Shown here: positions 1 through 5,558 of the stretch, one piece after another | How positions within the stretch are numbered: the stretch's first letter is position 1 | How the letters are laid out: every line of letters starts with the position of its first letter | DNA from: an uncultured Acidobacteriota bacterium | Lineage (GTDB): Bacteria; Acidobacteriota; Blastocatellia; RBC074 | Length of the DNA: 5,558 nucleotides | Assembly: GCA_937967285.1 (NCBI GenBank) | Contig: CALBSU010000712.1 | Location: forward strand, 1-5,558 | Reading direction: 5' to 3' | Program-made: the position numbers and the translations under genes | The notes under the pieces: model-generated | The model's database searches: none | What the model was told of the DNA's origin: nothing | The model's input: the letters and a program-made list of their open reading frames with translations, nothing else

Positions 1-223
<223 letters not shown>

Positions 224-231
224 GTCGCTCA

Positions 232-274
232 TCCGACGGGATATCTCCGGTCTCTTTGCCGGTAATCCGTCGGA
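232..274 (-). other. Possible nested hairpin in the 5' leader of the TonB-receptor-like gene
   Basis: Perfect 8-base arms (TCCGACGG at 232-239, CCGTCGGA at 267-274) enclose a second pair of self-complementary CCGG arms (247-250 and 259-262) around an 8-base loop. Read as minus-strand RNA, this would put a two-tier stem about 30 bases upstream of the start codon and leave the Shine-Dalgarno free. Base pairing is seen directly; transcription through it and any regulatory role are inference. I do not recognise a known riboswitch family. Confidence 0.4.
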
Positions 275-539
275 GCTTCTTGCTGTCAGAGTAAACTCTT
301 CATACGCAGCAATGATGCACAATGCCGCGAGTATGCCTTAAAATATTGATTCTAAGGGTTTTTTTGCCCGATCTAGTCGCCGGGCGTCTTTTGTCGGTTA
401 CCAGAGCCCAAAGTCTTATTTAGCTAGCCTGAAATGGTTGCGGAAGTGTACGAAAGTGCCGGGCAAAGGTCAAATGAAAAGAGAGGGGCCGCAACATATT
501 ATTAATGATAAATGCGGCGTGAAGAGAGATTAACATGGA

Positions 540-568
540 TCGACCACGGCCGTGGGGGCCGTGGTCGA
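540..568 (-). terminator. Hairpin downstream of the flavoprotein gene, probable terminator
   Basis: A perfect 12-base-pair stem (540-551 with 557-568; core CGACCACGGCC / GGCCGTGGTCG) closes a 5-base loop, 10 bases beyond the flavoprotein stop on the minus strand. Position and strength suggest the 3' end of the minus-strand transcript. The sequence after the stem on that strand is only mildly U-rich (TCCATGTTAATCTCTC), so it lacks a classic U tract. It may act as a weak terminator or a 3'-end stabiliser. Confidence 0.55.
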
Positions 569-578
569 AATCTGCGGA

Positions 579-1937
579 TTATCCGTCGATCGCATCGAGC
601 ATGTCAGCGTCGGTCTGGTATTTGAAGAATTCGAGGCCGCGTTCCTGAGCGATACCGCGCTCGACCTCCTCCAGCTTCTGAATATCCTGCCAGGTGACAT
701 GACGGACATTTCGGCTGCCGATCAATTCAAGGAAAGATGCTAACCTCGATTCGGCGTCCTCGGTCGAACAGGGGGCGGCCGTCTCGAGGAAGTGATTGAT
801 CGCGACGACGCCCTTTTCGCCATCCTGTTTGGCCTTGCCGACCAGACCGTCCGAGGCCTTGCGCGACCAGCCGATGACGAACGTTCCGGGCATGACCTGT
901 CCGGATTCCGGATCGAAGCACTGGTAGGCTTCGTCGCCGGGGTGATTCGGGTCCGGATTGGGGTTCTTGACGTATTCGTTGCCCGAGGCGGGAAGTCCCA
1001 GCGTCTCGTCCACGCGATCGCCGATCGCGAAGATGACCGTGTCGACGGGAATATCGTCATGAGTGCCAAGTCCGCGGGCCGAGAGGCTGTCGCCCTTCTG
1101 CACCAGTTCAGTATTCTCGACTCGCAGCGCCGCGGGCAGGCCGGCATCATCGAGAACGACCTCGGTCGGAGAGCTGAGAAATCGGAAGAGCACCCGCGAC
1201 GGGCTTTCGCCCTCCTTCGCCTTGGCGCCGATATGTTTGGTCAGATCGGCGTAGACCTTGTCGATGTCGTCGCCGACCGATTCGAGATTCGGCCTGATCC
1301 GTTCGAGTTCGGCCTTCAGCGCGTCGGTGTCGATGTTGGCGGCGATCGCCTGAATTTCGACATCGGTGTAGGCACGCTGAGTCGGACCACGCCGCGCCAC
1401 GGCGATCACCTCGTCCACCTTCTTGTCATGGACCAGGAAATGCGCGATGTCGACCATGACGTTGCCGATCCCGATGATCGCCACGCGCTTGCCGAACCGG
1501 AAGTCGCCCTCGCTGAAGGGAGGCAGGCCGTTGTAGTAGTAGACGACATCCTTGGCGTGATAGACGCCGGGAGCCGTGTCTCCGGGAATACCGAGAGCCT
1601 TCGTGCCCTGAGCGCCGGCCGCGATGATGATCGCCGAGGGCTGAAGTTTCTCCTTCACCTCCTCGATCGTCAGGTCCGCATTCCGGCCGATCTTGATATG
1701 GCCGAAATAGTGGACGTTCGGATCGCTCAGAATATTCCTGAACTGCTTTCGGACGCCTTCCTTCAGTTTGTGCTTGTTGTGATAGATGCCGTATTCGACC
1801 AGTCCGCCGGGTTTGATGTCGCGATTGATGATGACGACCTTGTGACCGGCATCGGCCAGTTTGCGCGCGCTGTAGATGCCCGCCGGCCCCGCGCCGATCG
1901 TGACGACCAGATGTCCGCTGTTTTTTGTCTCACTCAT
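579..1937 (-). CDS. FAD-dependent NADP oxidoreductase, adrenodoxin reductase / FprA-like
   Basis: A 452-residue flavoprotein resembling the adrenodoxin-reductase/FprA family, which moves electrons between NADPH and a ferredoxin in the cytoplasm. The FAD-binding Rossmann motif is V-V-T-I-G-A-G-P-A-G at 11-20, followed by G-G-L-V-E-Y-G-I at 44-51. The NADP-binding motif is I-I-G-I-G-N-V-M-V-D-I-A at 154-165, with the family-typical A-R-R-G-P-T-Q-R-A-Y-T at 181-191. A flavin-contacting G-W-S-R-K-A-S-D-G-L-V-G lies at 356-367. The C-terminal stretch (N-V-R-H-V-T-W at 410-416 onward) also fits this family, and the length is close to that of mycobacterial FprA (about 456). There is no N-terminal Fe-S domain, unlike FprB-type or glutamate synthase small subunits. 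The ATG at 1937 is the only usable start; it has no Shine-Dalgarno and sits 6 bases from a tandem heptamer block. The redox partner is not in the window. Confidence 0.88.
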   Translation of the reverse strand: MSETKNSGHLVVTIGAGPAGIYSARKLADAGHKVVIINRDIKPGGLVEYGIYHNKHKLKEGVRKQFRNILSDPNVHYFGHIKIGRNADLTIEEVKEKLQPSAIIIAAGAQGTKALGIPGDTAPGVYHAKDVVYYYNGLPPFSEGDFRFGKRVAIIGIGNVMVDIAHFLVHDKKVDEVIAVARRGPTQRAYTDVEIQAIAANIDTDALKAELERIRPNLESVGDDIDKVYADLTKHIGAKAKEGESPSRVLFRFLSSPTEVVLDDAGLPAALRVENTELVQKGDSLSARGLGTHDDIPVDTVIFAIGDRVDETLGLPASGNEYVKNPNPDPNHPGDEAYQCFDPESGQVMPGTFVIGWSRKASDGLVGKAKQDGEKGVVAINHFLETAAPCSTEDAESRLASFLELIGSRNVRHVTWQDIQKLEEVERGIAQERGLEFFKYQTDADMLDAIDG

Positions 1938-1938
1938 A

Positions 1939-1983
<45 letters not shown>

Positions 1984-2005
1984 GTTGGTTCATTTTGCGA
2001 AATGC

Positions 2006-2026
2006 AGTAGAGAGCAGGGAGTAGAA
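2006..2026 (+). repeat. Degenerate third heptamer block inside the element
   Basis: Three consecutive heptads, AGTAGAG, AGCAGGG and AGTAGAA, match the flanking unit with purine/purine and pyrimidine/pyrimidine substitutions and share the left block's orientation. They look like decayed copies of the same unit, suggesting that the tract between the two clean blocks was also repeat-derived. Not in register with the left block (62-base offset). Confidence 0.45.
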
Positions 2027-2091
2027 GCGGTGCAGTGGAATCAGCTTGAAAACAGTCGAAAATATGATTGCCGGGGAAGATGCGCCCGCCT

Positions 2092-2126
2092 TTCTACCTT
2101 CTACTTTCTACTTTCTACTTTTTAAC
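2092..2126 (-). repeat. Tandem heptamer repeat, right block (inverted copy)
   Basis: Five 7-base units in the opposite orientation to the block at 1944-1978. Reading the plus strand they are TTCTACC, three of TTCTACT, then a degenerate TTTTAAC; on the minus strand the core is AGTAGAA. The block begins 25 bases beyond the hydrolase stop. Because 7 is not a multiple of 3, such a repeat is open in several frames and yields a spurious Leu-Leu-Ser-Thr-Phe-Tyr-Phe peptide pattern. Confidence 0.88.
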
Positions 2127-2150
2127 TTCATTGATCCGTAAAATCAATAC

Positions 2151-3065
2151 TCAGGCATCGGGAGTTCGCGATCGAATGAAATCTCCGATCTCACTGACGA
2201 CGGCCTTCGCCTCGGGGACGCCGAAGCGTGCCAGCACCGGCCAGACGTGGGGCAGATCGCTCCACACGCGAAGGTCCGTTTCGACGCCGCAGGCACGGGC
2301 CTTTTCGGCCAGTCTGATCGAGTCGTCACGCAGCACCTCGCTGTCGCTGACGTAGATCAGCAGCGGCGGCAGCCCGGTCAGATCGCCATAGATGGGCGAA
2401 GCCAGGGGATTCCGGGGAGAAGCGTCGCCGAGGTAGACCGGGGCAACTCGTCTGACCCCCTCGCCGTAGAACATACAGTCTGTCGGTGTGTTCTCCTCGA
2501 TCGATTTACCGGTCACGGCGAGGTCGGTCCAGGGAGAGAGGCAGAAGGCTCCGGCGGGCATCGGGAGCCCCTGATCGCGAATGGCGATCAGCGTCGCCAT
2601 GGTCAGCCCGCCGCCGGCCGAATCTCCGCCGATGATCAGCCGGTGCGGGTCCGTCTTCTGATCGAGCATCCAGCGGTATCCGGCGACCGCATCCTCGACC
2701 GCGGCCGGAAAGACGTGCTCGGGCGCCAGCCTGTAATCGACCGCGAAGGTCCTGACGGGGCACGTCCTTGCAAGGCCGAGCAGGAACGCACGGTAGACGA
2801 CCGGCGAGAGCGCGACGTAGCCGCCCCCGTGAACGTAGTAGAGAGTCCGGTCTGTCTTCTCGCCCCAGCCCGTCCATTCCCCCTTCACTCCGTTTTCGTT
2901 GACCAGGTCGATCCGGGCTCCCCGCGGGACCCTGCGGAGCAGGAATTTCGGTGGTTCGAGCCGTTCACGCGTCACCTTGATCAGCCGCTCGAGGTCCCCG
3001 GCGGGTTTGCGCTTGATCGTCGCGCGTATTAATGATGATGCGACTTTCGCCTGCCAGCTTGCCAT
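2151..3065 (-). CDS. Alpha/beta hydrolase, hormone-sensitive-lipase-like esterase (GDSAG type)
   Basis: A 304-residue serine esterase of the bacterial HSL-like family (family IV), which hydrolyses carboxylic esters, usually of short to medium acyl chains. The oxyanion-hole motif H-G-G-G-Y is at 79-83 and the nucleophile elbow G-D-S-A-G-G at 147-152, making Ser149 the nucleophile. His273 in D-L-P-H-V-W is the likely catalytic histidine. The acid should fall in S-D-S-E-V-L-R-D-D (240-248); by the usual spacing Glu243 aligns with the common Asp, so this enzyme may use Glu, but I am unsure. The internal Y-R-L-A-P-E-H at 111-117 is family-typical. No signal peptide is evident, so it is probably cytoplasmic. 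Its ATG is 4 bases after the stop of the dehydrogenase gene, implying one transcript and probably coupled translation; only a weak GGGAT lies about 11 bases upstream. LipR-type acetyl-hydrolases are the closest named relatives I can suggest. Confidence 0.9.
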   Translation of the reverse strand: MASWQAKVASSLIRATIKRKPAGDLERLIKVTRERLEPPKFLLRRVPRGARIDLVNENGVKGEWTGWGEKTDRTLYYVHGGGYVALSPVVYRAFLLGLARTCPVRTFAVDYRLAPEHVFPAAVEDAVAGYRWMLDQKTDPHRLIIGGDSAGGGLTMATLIAIRDQGLPMPAGAFCLSPWTDLAVTGKSIEENTPTDCMFYGEGVRRVAPVYLGDASPRNPLASPIYGDLTGLPPLLIYVSDSEVLRDDSIRLAEKARACGVETDLRVWSDLPHVWPVLARFGVPEAKAVVSEIGDFIRSRTPDA

Positions 3066-3069
3066 ATGA

Positions 3070-3897
3070 TTATTTATCCCGAGTGCTCAGTTCGAGCAGT
3101 TTTCCCATCACCTTCCAGTACCTGACCGGCATCAACCGCTGGAGGCGGTCGATAACGCCGGCGTCGAAGCCGATCAGAATCCGGTCCTCGCCACTTTCGA
3201 TTCCTCTGACTATGCGTCGAGCCGCGGCGTCGGGCGTGGTTCTGGCAACCTTGTCGAAATTGCTCCGCTCCCGGTCGTATGCCGACGAATCGGCATCACG
3301 GCCGAGCTTTGCGTCCCGGGCGATGTTGGTTGCGATCCCGCCCGGGTGGACGACTGAGACGCCGACGTTGCTTCCGGCGAGTTCGTGACGGAGCGTCTCG
3401 GTGAAGCCGCGAACCGCGAACTTGCTGGCTGAATAGGCCGCCTGACCCGGTGGCCCGATCATCCCGAAGACCGATGAGATATTGACGATGTGCGAGCGGG
3501 GCCGGTTCCTCAACGCGGGGAGGAAGAATTTGACGCCGTAGACAACGCCCCAGAAATTGATCCCCATCAGCCACTCGATATCCTCGATCGATACCTCATC
3601 GGTTGTCCCCGCCAGAGCGACGCCGGCATTATTGACCAGCAGGCTCGGCTCGCCGTGGCGTTGGGTCACTTCCGCCGCGAATTCGGCATATCTCTCGCGG
3701 TCGGAGACATCGAGGACATGAATCGAACGCTCGGCGCCGGAAGCCCCGATCATCCGATCGGTCTCCTCGAGACCCGCGGAATTGATGTCAGCCAGCGCAA
3801 GCGTCGATCCCCGCCGGGCCAGATTAATCGCCAGCGCACGCCCGATGCCCGATCCGGCTCCGGTGATGACCGCTACTGTTGAACCGTCGATGATCAT
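3070..3897 (-). CDS. Classical short-chain dehydrogenase/reductase (SDR)
   Basis: A 275-residue NAD(P)-dependent oxidoreductase acting on an unknown alcohol or ketone. The cofactor motif T-G-A-G-S-G-I-G is at 12-19, and Asp37 at the end of the second strand (L-A-D-I-N) suggests NAD(H) rather than NADP(H). N-N-A-G is at 89-92. The catalytic tetrad is Asn114 (M-G-I-N-F-W-G), Ser142 (I-S-S-V-F-G), Tyr155 and Lys159 (Y-S-A-S-K), followed by H-P-G-G at 184-187. An upstream in-frame ATG at 3996 would add 33 residues with no family resemblance, encoded by AT-rich DNA that also holds the likely promoter, so ATG 3897 (M-I-I-D-G) is preferred. No clear Shine-Dalgarno precedes it. It leads the hydrolase gene by 4 bases. 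The SDR plus HSL-esterase pair recalls SadH and LipR of the mycobacterial mymA operon, a suggestion from order and family only. Confidence 0.9.
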   Translation of the reverse strand: MIIDGSTVAVITGAGSGIGRALAINLARRGSTLALADINSAGLEETDRMIGASGAERSIHVLDVSDRERYAEFAAEVTQRHGEPSLLVNNAGVALAGTTDEVSIEDIEWLMGINFWGVVYGVKFFLPALRNRPRSHIVNISSVFGMIGPPGQAAYSASKFAVRGFTETLRHELAGSNVGVSVVHPGGIATNIARDAKLGRDADSSAYDRERSNFDKVARTTPDAAARRIVRGIESGEDRILIGFDAGVIDRLQRLMPVRYWKVMGKLLELSTRDK

Positions 3898-3930
3898 TTT
3901 TGAGCTTTTAAAATAGAGAGTGTAAAAAGT

Positions 3931-3959
3931 TTGAAGAAACCGTGAACAATATGCATTAT
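3931..3959 (+). promoter_or_regulatory. Candidate promoter for the permease operon
   Basis: TTGAAG (3931-3936; 4 of 6 matches to the sigma-70 -35) is followed by a 17-base spacer and CATTAT (3954-3959; 4 of 6 to the -10). Transcription would start near 3966, giving about a 75-base leader to the GTG at 4041. It supports the later start codon, but the match is moderate and the host's sigma factor preference is unknown. Confidence 0.35.
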
Positions 3960-3983
3960 TTTGCGGACCATAATAAAATTCAA
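3955..3983 (-). promoter_or_regulatory. Candidate promoter for the SDR-hydrolase operon
   Basis: On the minus strand TTGAAT (3978-3983; 4 of 6) is followed by a 17-base spacer and AATAAT (3955-3960; 5 of 6 to TATAAT). A start near 3948 would leave about a 50-base leader before the ATG at 3897. Its -10 overlaps that of the opposite-strand candidate, so the two would compete for or share one melted region. Confidence 0.4.
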
Positions 3984-4009
3984 GACTCTCAGGCAATTAA
4001 ACAACTCAG

Positions 4010-4021
4010 CCGATTAATCGG
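4010..4021. promoter_or_regulatory. Perfect 12-base palindrome, possible operator
   Basis: CCGATTAATCGG is fully self-complementary and lies between the candidate plus-strand promoter and the permease start, 19 bases before the GTG at 4041. Its size and symmetry suit a dimeric helix-turn-helix repressor. No regulator gene is visible in the window, and GATTAATC-type words can arise by chance. Confidence 0.35.
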
Positions 4022-4040
4022 AAAGGGCAACGGGCAGCTA

Positions 4041-5294
4041 GTGAATCTGGGGTTATCGCGTTGGAACGAGGAAATTCAGGTGGCCGCGGCGGCGATTGTG
4101 GCCAATCGACTGCGTTCGATCCTGACGGTTATCGGGATCGTCATAGGAATCGCGGTCGTAACGCTGGTGGCGGCGCTGCTCGAGGGCGCTCAGACATTCA
4201 TTTCAAACACGGCATCTTCTCTCAAGGGCGGCGTGGTGCAGGTCGAGAAGGCATCGTTTCAGGACTTCATCGGCGACGGACAGGCTTTTGTCGAGGCGCA
4301 GGCGAAGCGGCCCGATATCACAATCGGTGAGCTTGAAGCGCTGCGGTCGAAGCTCGAGGGGCAGTTCGAGGTCGGAGCTGAAGTCTCTGCCGCGCTGCCC
4401 GTCCAGCGGGCGAACAAGACGCTCAACGGGGTGGCCATCAGGGGAGTGACGGCGAATTCAGTGACGCTGACCTCGATCAAGATCGCGCGGGGGCGGGAAC
4501 TGACCGATTTCGATGACCGATATCGCCGGTCGGTCTGCATTATCGGCGCTGATGTCGATGAGTTTCTCTTTCCCGATCGGGATCCGATCGGCCAGATGAT
4601 CAAGGTCGGCTCGGCAGAGTACCAGGTGATCGGAGTGGCCGAACCGCTCGGTTCGTCTTTCGGTGCATCGCAGGACGGCTTCGTCCAGTTGCCGCTGGGC
4701 ACTTTCGCCAAGATATTCGGAGCGCGATCCCGATCGATCAGTCTGCTGGTCAAGGCTCGCGACGGGATCGAGATGAGTACGGAAGACGTCGAGGACCGCG
4801 TCCGCTTCGAGATGCGGCTTATCCGCGGGCTCGAGCCGCAGGAGGACGACAACTTCAGCTTCATCACGGCCAGGAGCGTCGAGGCGTTTGCCGGAAGGAT
4901 CGCCGGCGTTGTGGCCGTTGTACTTTATCCGCTGACGGCGATCGGTCTGGTCGTCGGCGGGATCGTGGTCATGAATATGATGCTCGCCTCCGTCACTGAG
5001 CGGACGCGCGAGATCGGGATCAGGCTGGCGATCGGCGCCCGGCGGAGCGATATTCTGGCGCAGTTCCTGATCGAATCGACGATGCTCACGCTGGTCGGCG
5101 GGGTCATCGGAATCGGAGTGGCCGGATTGCTGATCTTTTCGGCGGCGAAACTATCCGGATTTCCGCTCAGTCTGCCCGCCTGGGCCGTCGCGGCGGCGTT
5201 TCTCGTTTCGACCTCGGTCGGGCTGATCTTCGGCGTCGTACCCGCGCGCCGGGCCTCGAGGCTCAATCCGATCGACGCGCTGAGGAAGGAATGA
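4041..5294 (+). CDS. MacB/FtsX-type ABC transporter permease
   Basis: An inner-membrane permease of the MacB/FtsX type (ABC3 or type VII systems), which usually couple cytoplasmic ATP hydrolysis to periplasmic movement for efflux or lipoprotein handling. Numbered from GTG 4041 (417 residues): a first membrane helix after R-L-R-S at about 24-46; a large periplasmic MacB-type core domain at about 47-285; helices at about 288-315, 345-369 and 379-400. The cytoplasmic coupling segment T-E-R-T-R-E-I-G-I-R-L-A-I-G-A-R-R is at 319-335 and the conserved tail P-A-R-R-A-S-R-L-N-P-I-D-A-L at 401-414. There is no fused ATPase domain, unlike MacB itself. The reading frame is open from a GTG at 3942, but residues added by that start are AT-rich, unlike family members, and overlie the likely promoters; GTG 4041 gives a typical length, although neither start has a strong Shine-Dalgarno. 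The next permease follows after 1 base. Confidence 0.85.
   Translation: MNLGLSRWNEEIQVAAAAIVANRLRSILTVIGIVIGIAVVTLVAALLEGAQTFISNTASSLKGGVVQVEKASFQDFIGDGQAFVEAQAKRPDITIGELEALRSKLEGQFEVGAEVSAALPVQRANKTLNGVAIRGVTANSVTLTSIKIARGRELTDFDDRYRRSVCIIGADVDEFLFPDRDPIGQMIKVGSAEYQVIGVAEPLGSSFGASQDGFVQLPLGTFAKIFGARSRSISLLVKARDGIEMSTEDVEDRVRFEMRLIRGLEPQEDDNFSFITARSVEAFAGRIAGVVAVVLYPLTAIGLVVGGIVVMNMMLASVTERTREIGIRLAIGARRSDILAQFLIESTMLTLVGGVIGIGVAGLLIFSAAKLSGFPLSLPAWAVAAAFLVSTSVGLIFGVVPARRASRLNPIDALRKE
5284..5290 (+). promoter_or_regulatory. Shine-Dalgarno site of the second permease gene
   Basis: GGAAGGA lies within the last codons of the first permease gene, with a 5-base spacer to the ATG at 5296. This supports that start over the out-of-frame ATG at 5291 and implies translation of the two permeases from one message. 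Confidence 0.7.
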
Positions 5295-5295
5295 G

Positions 5296-5558
5296 ATGGA
5301 CAAGCAGCTTCTCAAGGACACGTTCACAACCGTCATCGATTCGCTTCGTTCGCATAAACTGCGTTCTGCGCTGACGCTGATCGGAGTGGTCATCGGCACC
5401 TCGGTCGTCGTCATGGTCGGAGCGGTGCTGACGGGACTCTCGGAGCGCGTCGCGCAGATCTCCGAAAAGAGCGCTCCCAACGCCATCTACTTCACGAAAG
5501 AGGAACGGATCGGCCCGTCATTCAAGCAGCCGACGGCCGAGGAGCGCCAGCGCAAGGA
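5296..5558 (+). CDS. Second MacB/FtsX-type ABC transporter permease (partial, N-terminus)
   Basis: The first 87 codons of another permease, running off the right edge. The N-terminus parallels its upstream neighbour: a short amphipathic cytoplasmic helix, then H-K-L-R-S-A-L-T-L-I-G-V-V-I-G at 20-34 leading into a membrane helix at about 22-48, and the beginning of the periplasmic domain. The stretch F-K-Q-P-T-A-E-E-R-Q-R-K at 76-87 resembles permeases I associate with Acidobacteriota. Its start is 1 base after the stop of the first permease, so the two are surely one operon and may form a heterodimer in the membrane. The C-terminal helices and any ATPase gene are out of view. Confidence 0.82.
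   Translation, partial: MDKQLLKDTFTTVIDSLRSHKLRSALTLIGVVIGTSVVVMVGAVLTGLSERVAQISEKSAPNAIYFTKEERIGPSFKQPTAEERQRK

Noticed and set aside
366..390. Plus-strand intrinsic terminator (GCCCG / CGGGC hairpin followed by a few T)
   Set aside because: The stem is only 5 pairs with a 10-base loop, the T run is short and interrupted, and there is no plus-strand gene upstream to terminate.
363..467. Riboswitch with alternative pairings of TTTGCCCG
   Set aside because: Complementary words exist, but no conserved core of any riboswitch class I know is visible and transcription of this stretch is unproven.
2130..2148. Terminator hairpin (ATTGAT / ATCAAT) right after the hydrolase stop
   Set aside because: The stem is 6 pairs, AT-rich and weak, and the following minus-strand bases are purine-rich, not U-rich.
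2068..2355. Plus-strand open frame starting next to the right heptamer block
   Set aside because: Its N-terminal Leu-Ser-Thr-Phe-Tyr-Phe residues are simply the translated heptamer repeat, and the remainder is antisense to the hydrolase.
2247..3032. Plus-strand open frame (261 codons) opposite the hydrolase gene
   Set aside because: Antisense shadow of a gene with all its catalytic motifs; no domain or ribosome site of its own.
3898..3996. 33-residue N-terminal extension of the SDR from an upstream ATG at 3996
   Set aside because: The added residues lie before the conserved SDR N-terminus, are encoded by AT-rich DNA and overlie the best minus-strand promoter match.
4259..4867. Minus-strand open frame (202 codons) opposite the first permease
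   Set aside because: Ser/Arg-rich shadow of the permease coding sequence without family features.

Overview
The window looks like chromosomal DNA from a GC-rich Gram-negative bacterium, most likely an Acidobacteriota member. That placement is inference. It rests on two protein signatures that I associate with the phylum: the N-terminus of a secreted TonB-receptor-like protein with a carboxypeptidase-regulatory-like fold right after its signal peptide (1-202, minus), and tandem MacB/FtsX-type permeases, the second with a P-T-A-E-E-R-Q-R-K stretch (5296-5558). Coding regions are GC-rich, and the gaps at about 280-540, 1938-2150 and 3898-4040 are clearly AT-richer.

Layout, left to right. The 5' portion of a TonB-receptor-like gene runs off the left edge on the minus strand, with a good Shine-Dalgarno and a possible nested hairpin in its leader. 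A 376-base gap follows, which also holds a strong hairpin ending the next minus-strand gene. Positions 579-3897 hold three minus-strand genes, in transcription order: a classical short-chain dehydrogenase/reductase (3070-3897), an HSL-family (GDSAG) alpha/beta hydrolase 4 bases downstream (2151-3065), and, after a 213-base gap, a full-length adrenodoxin-reductase/FprA-like flavoprotein (579-1937). That gap is filled by the strangest feature here: two oppositely oriented blocks of a 7-base tandem repeat (AGTAGAA) that could fold into a long stem abutting the flavoprotein start codon. Divergently on the plus strand are two closely spaced ABC-type permease genes (about 4041-5294, and 5296 to beyond the right edge). 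Between the divergent sets lies an AT-rich stretch with plausible overlapping divergent promoters and a perfect 12-base palindrome.

How the genes may work together: the dehydrogenase and hydrolase are almost certainly co-transcribed and could oxidise or reduce and hydrolyse a lipid-like or ester substrate. The pairing recalls the SDR plus LipR-type esterase pair of the mycobacterial mymA operon. The flavoprotein would move electrons between NADPH and a ferredoxin, but no ferredoxin or P450 partner is visible. The two permeases look like parts of a MacB-like (tripartite efflux or lipoprotein-associated) ABC system whose ATPase lies outside the window. I see no CRISPR array, transposase, tRNA or rRNA, and no clear evidence of a wholly new multi-gene system. 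The heptamer inverted-repeat element is the best candidate for something undescribed.
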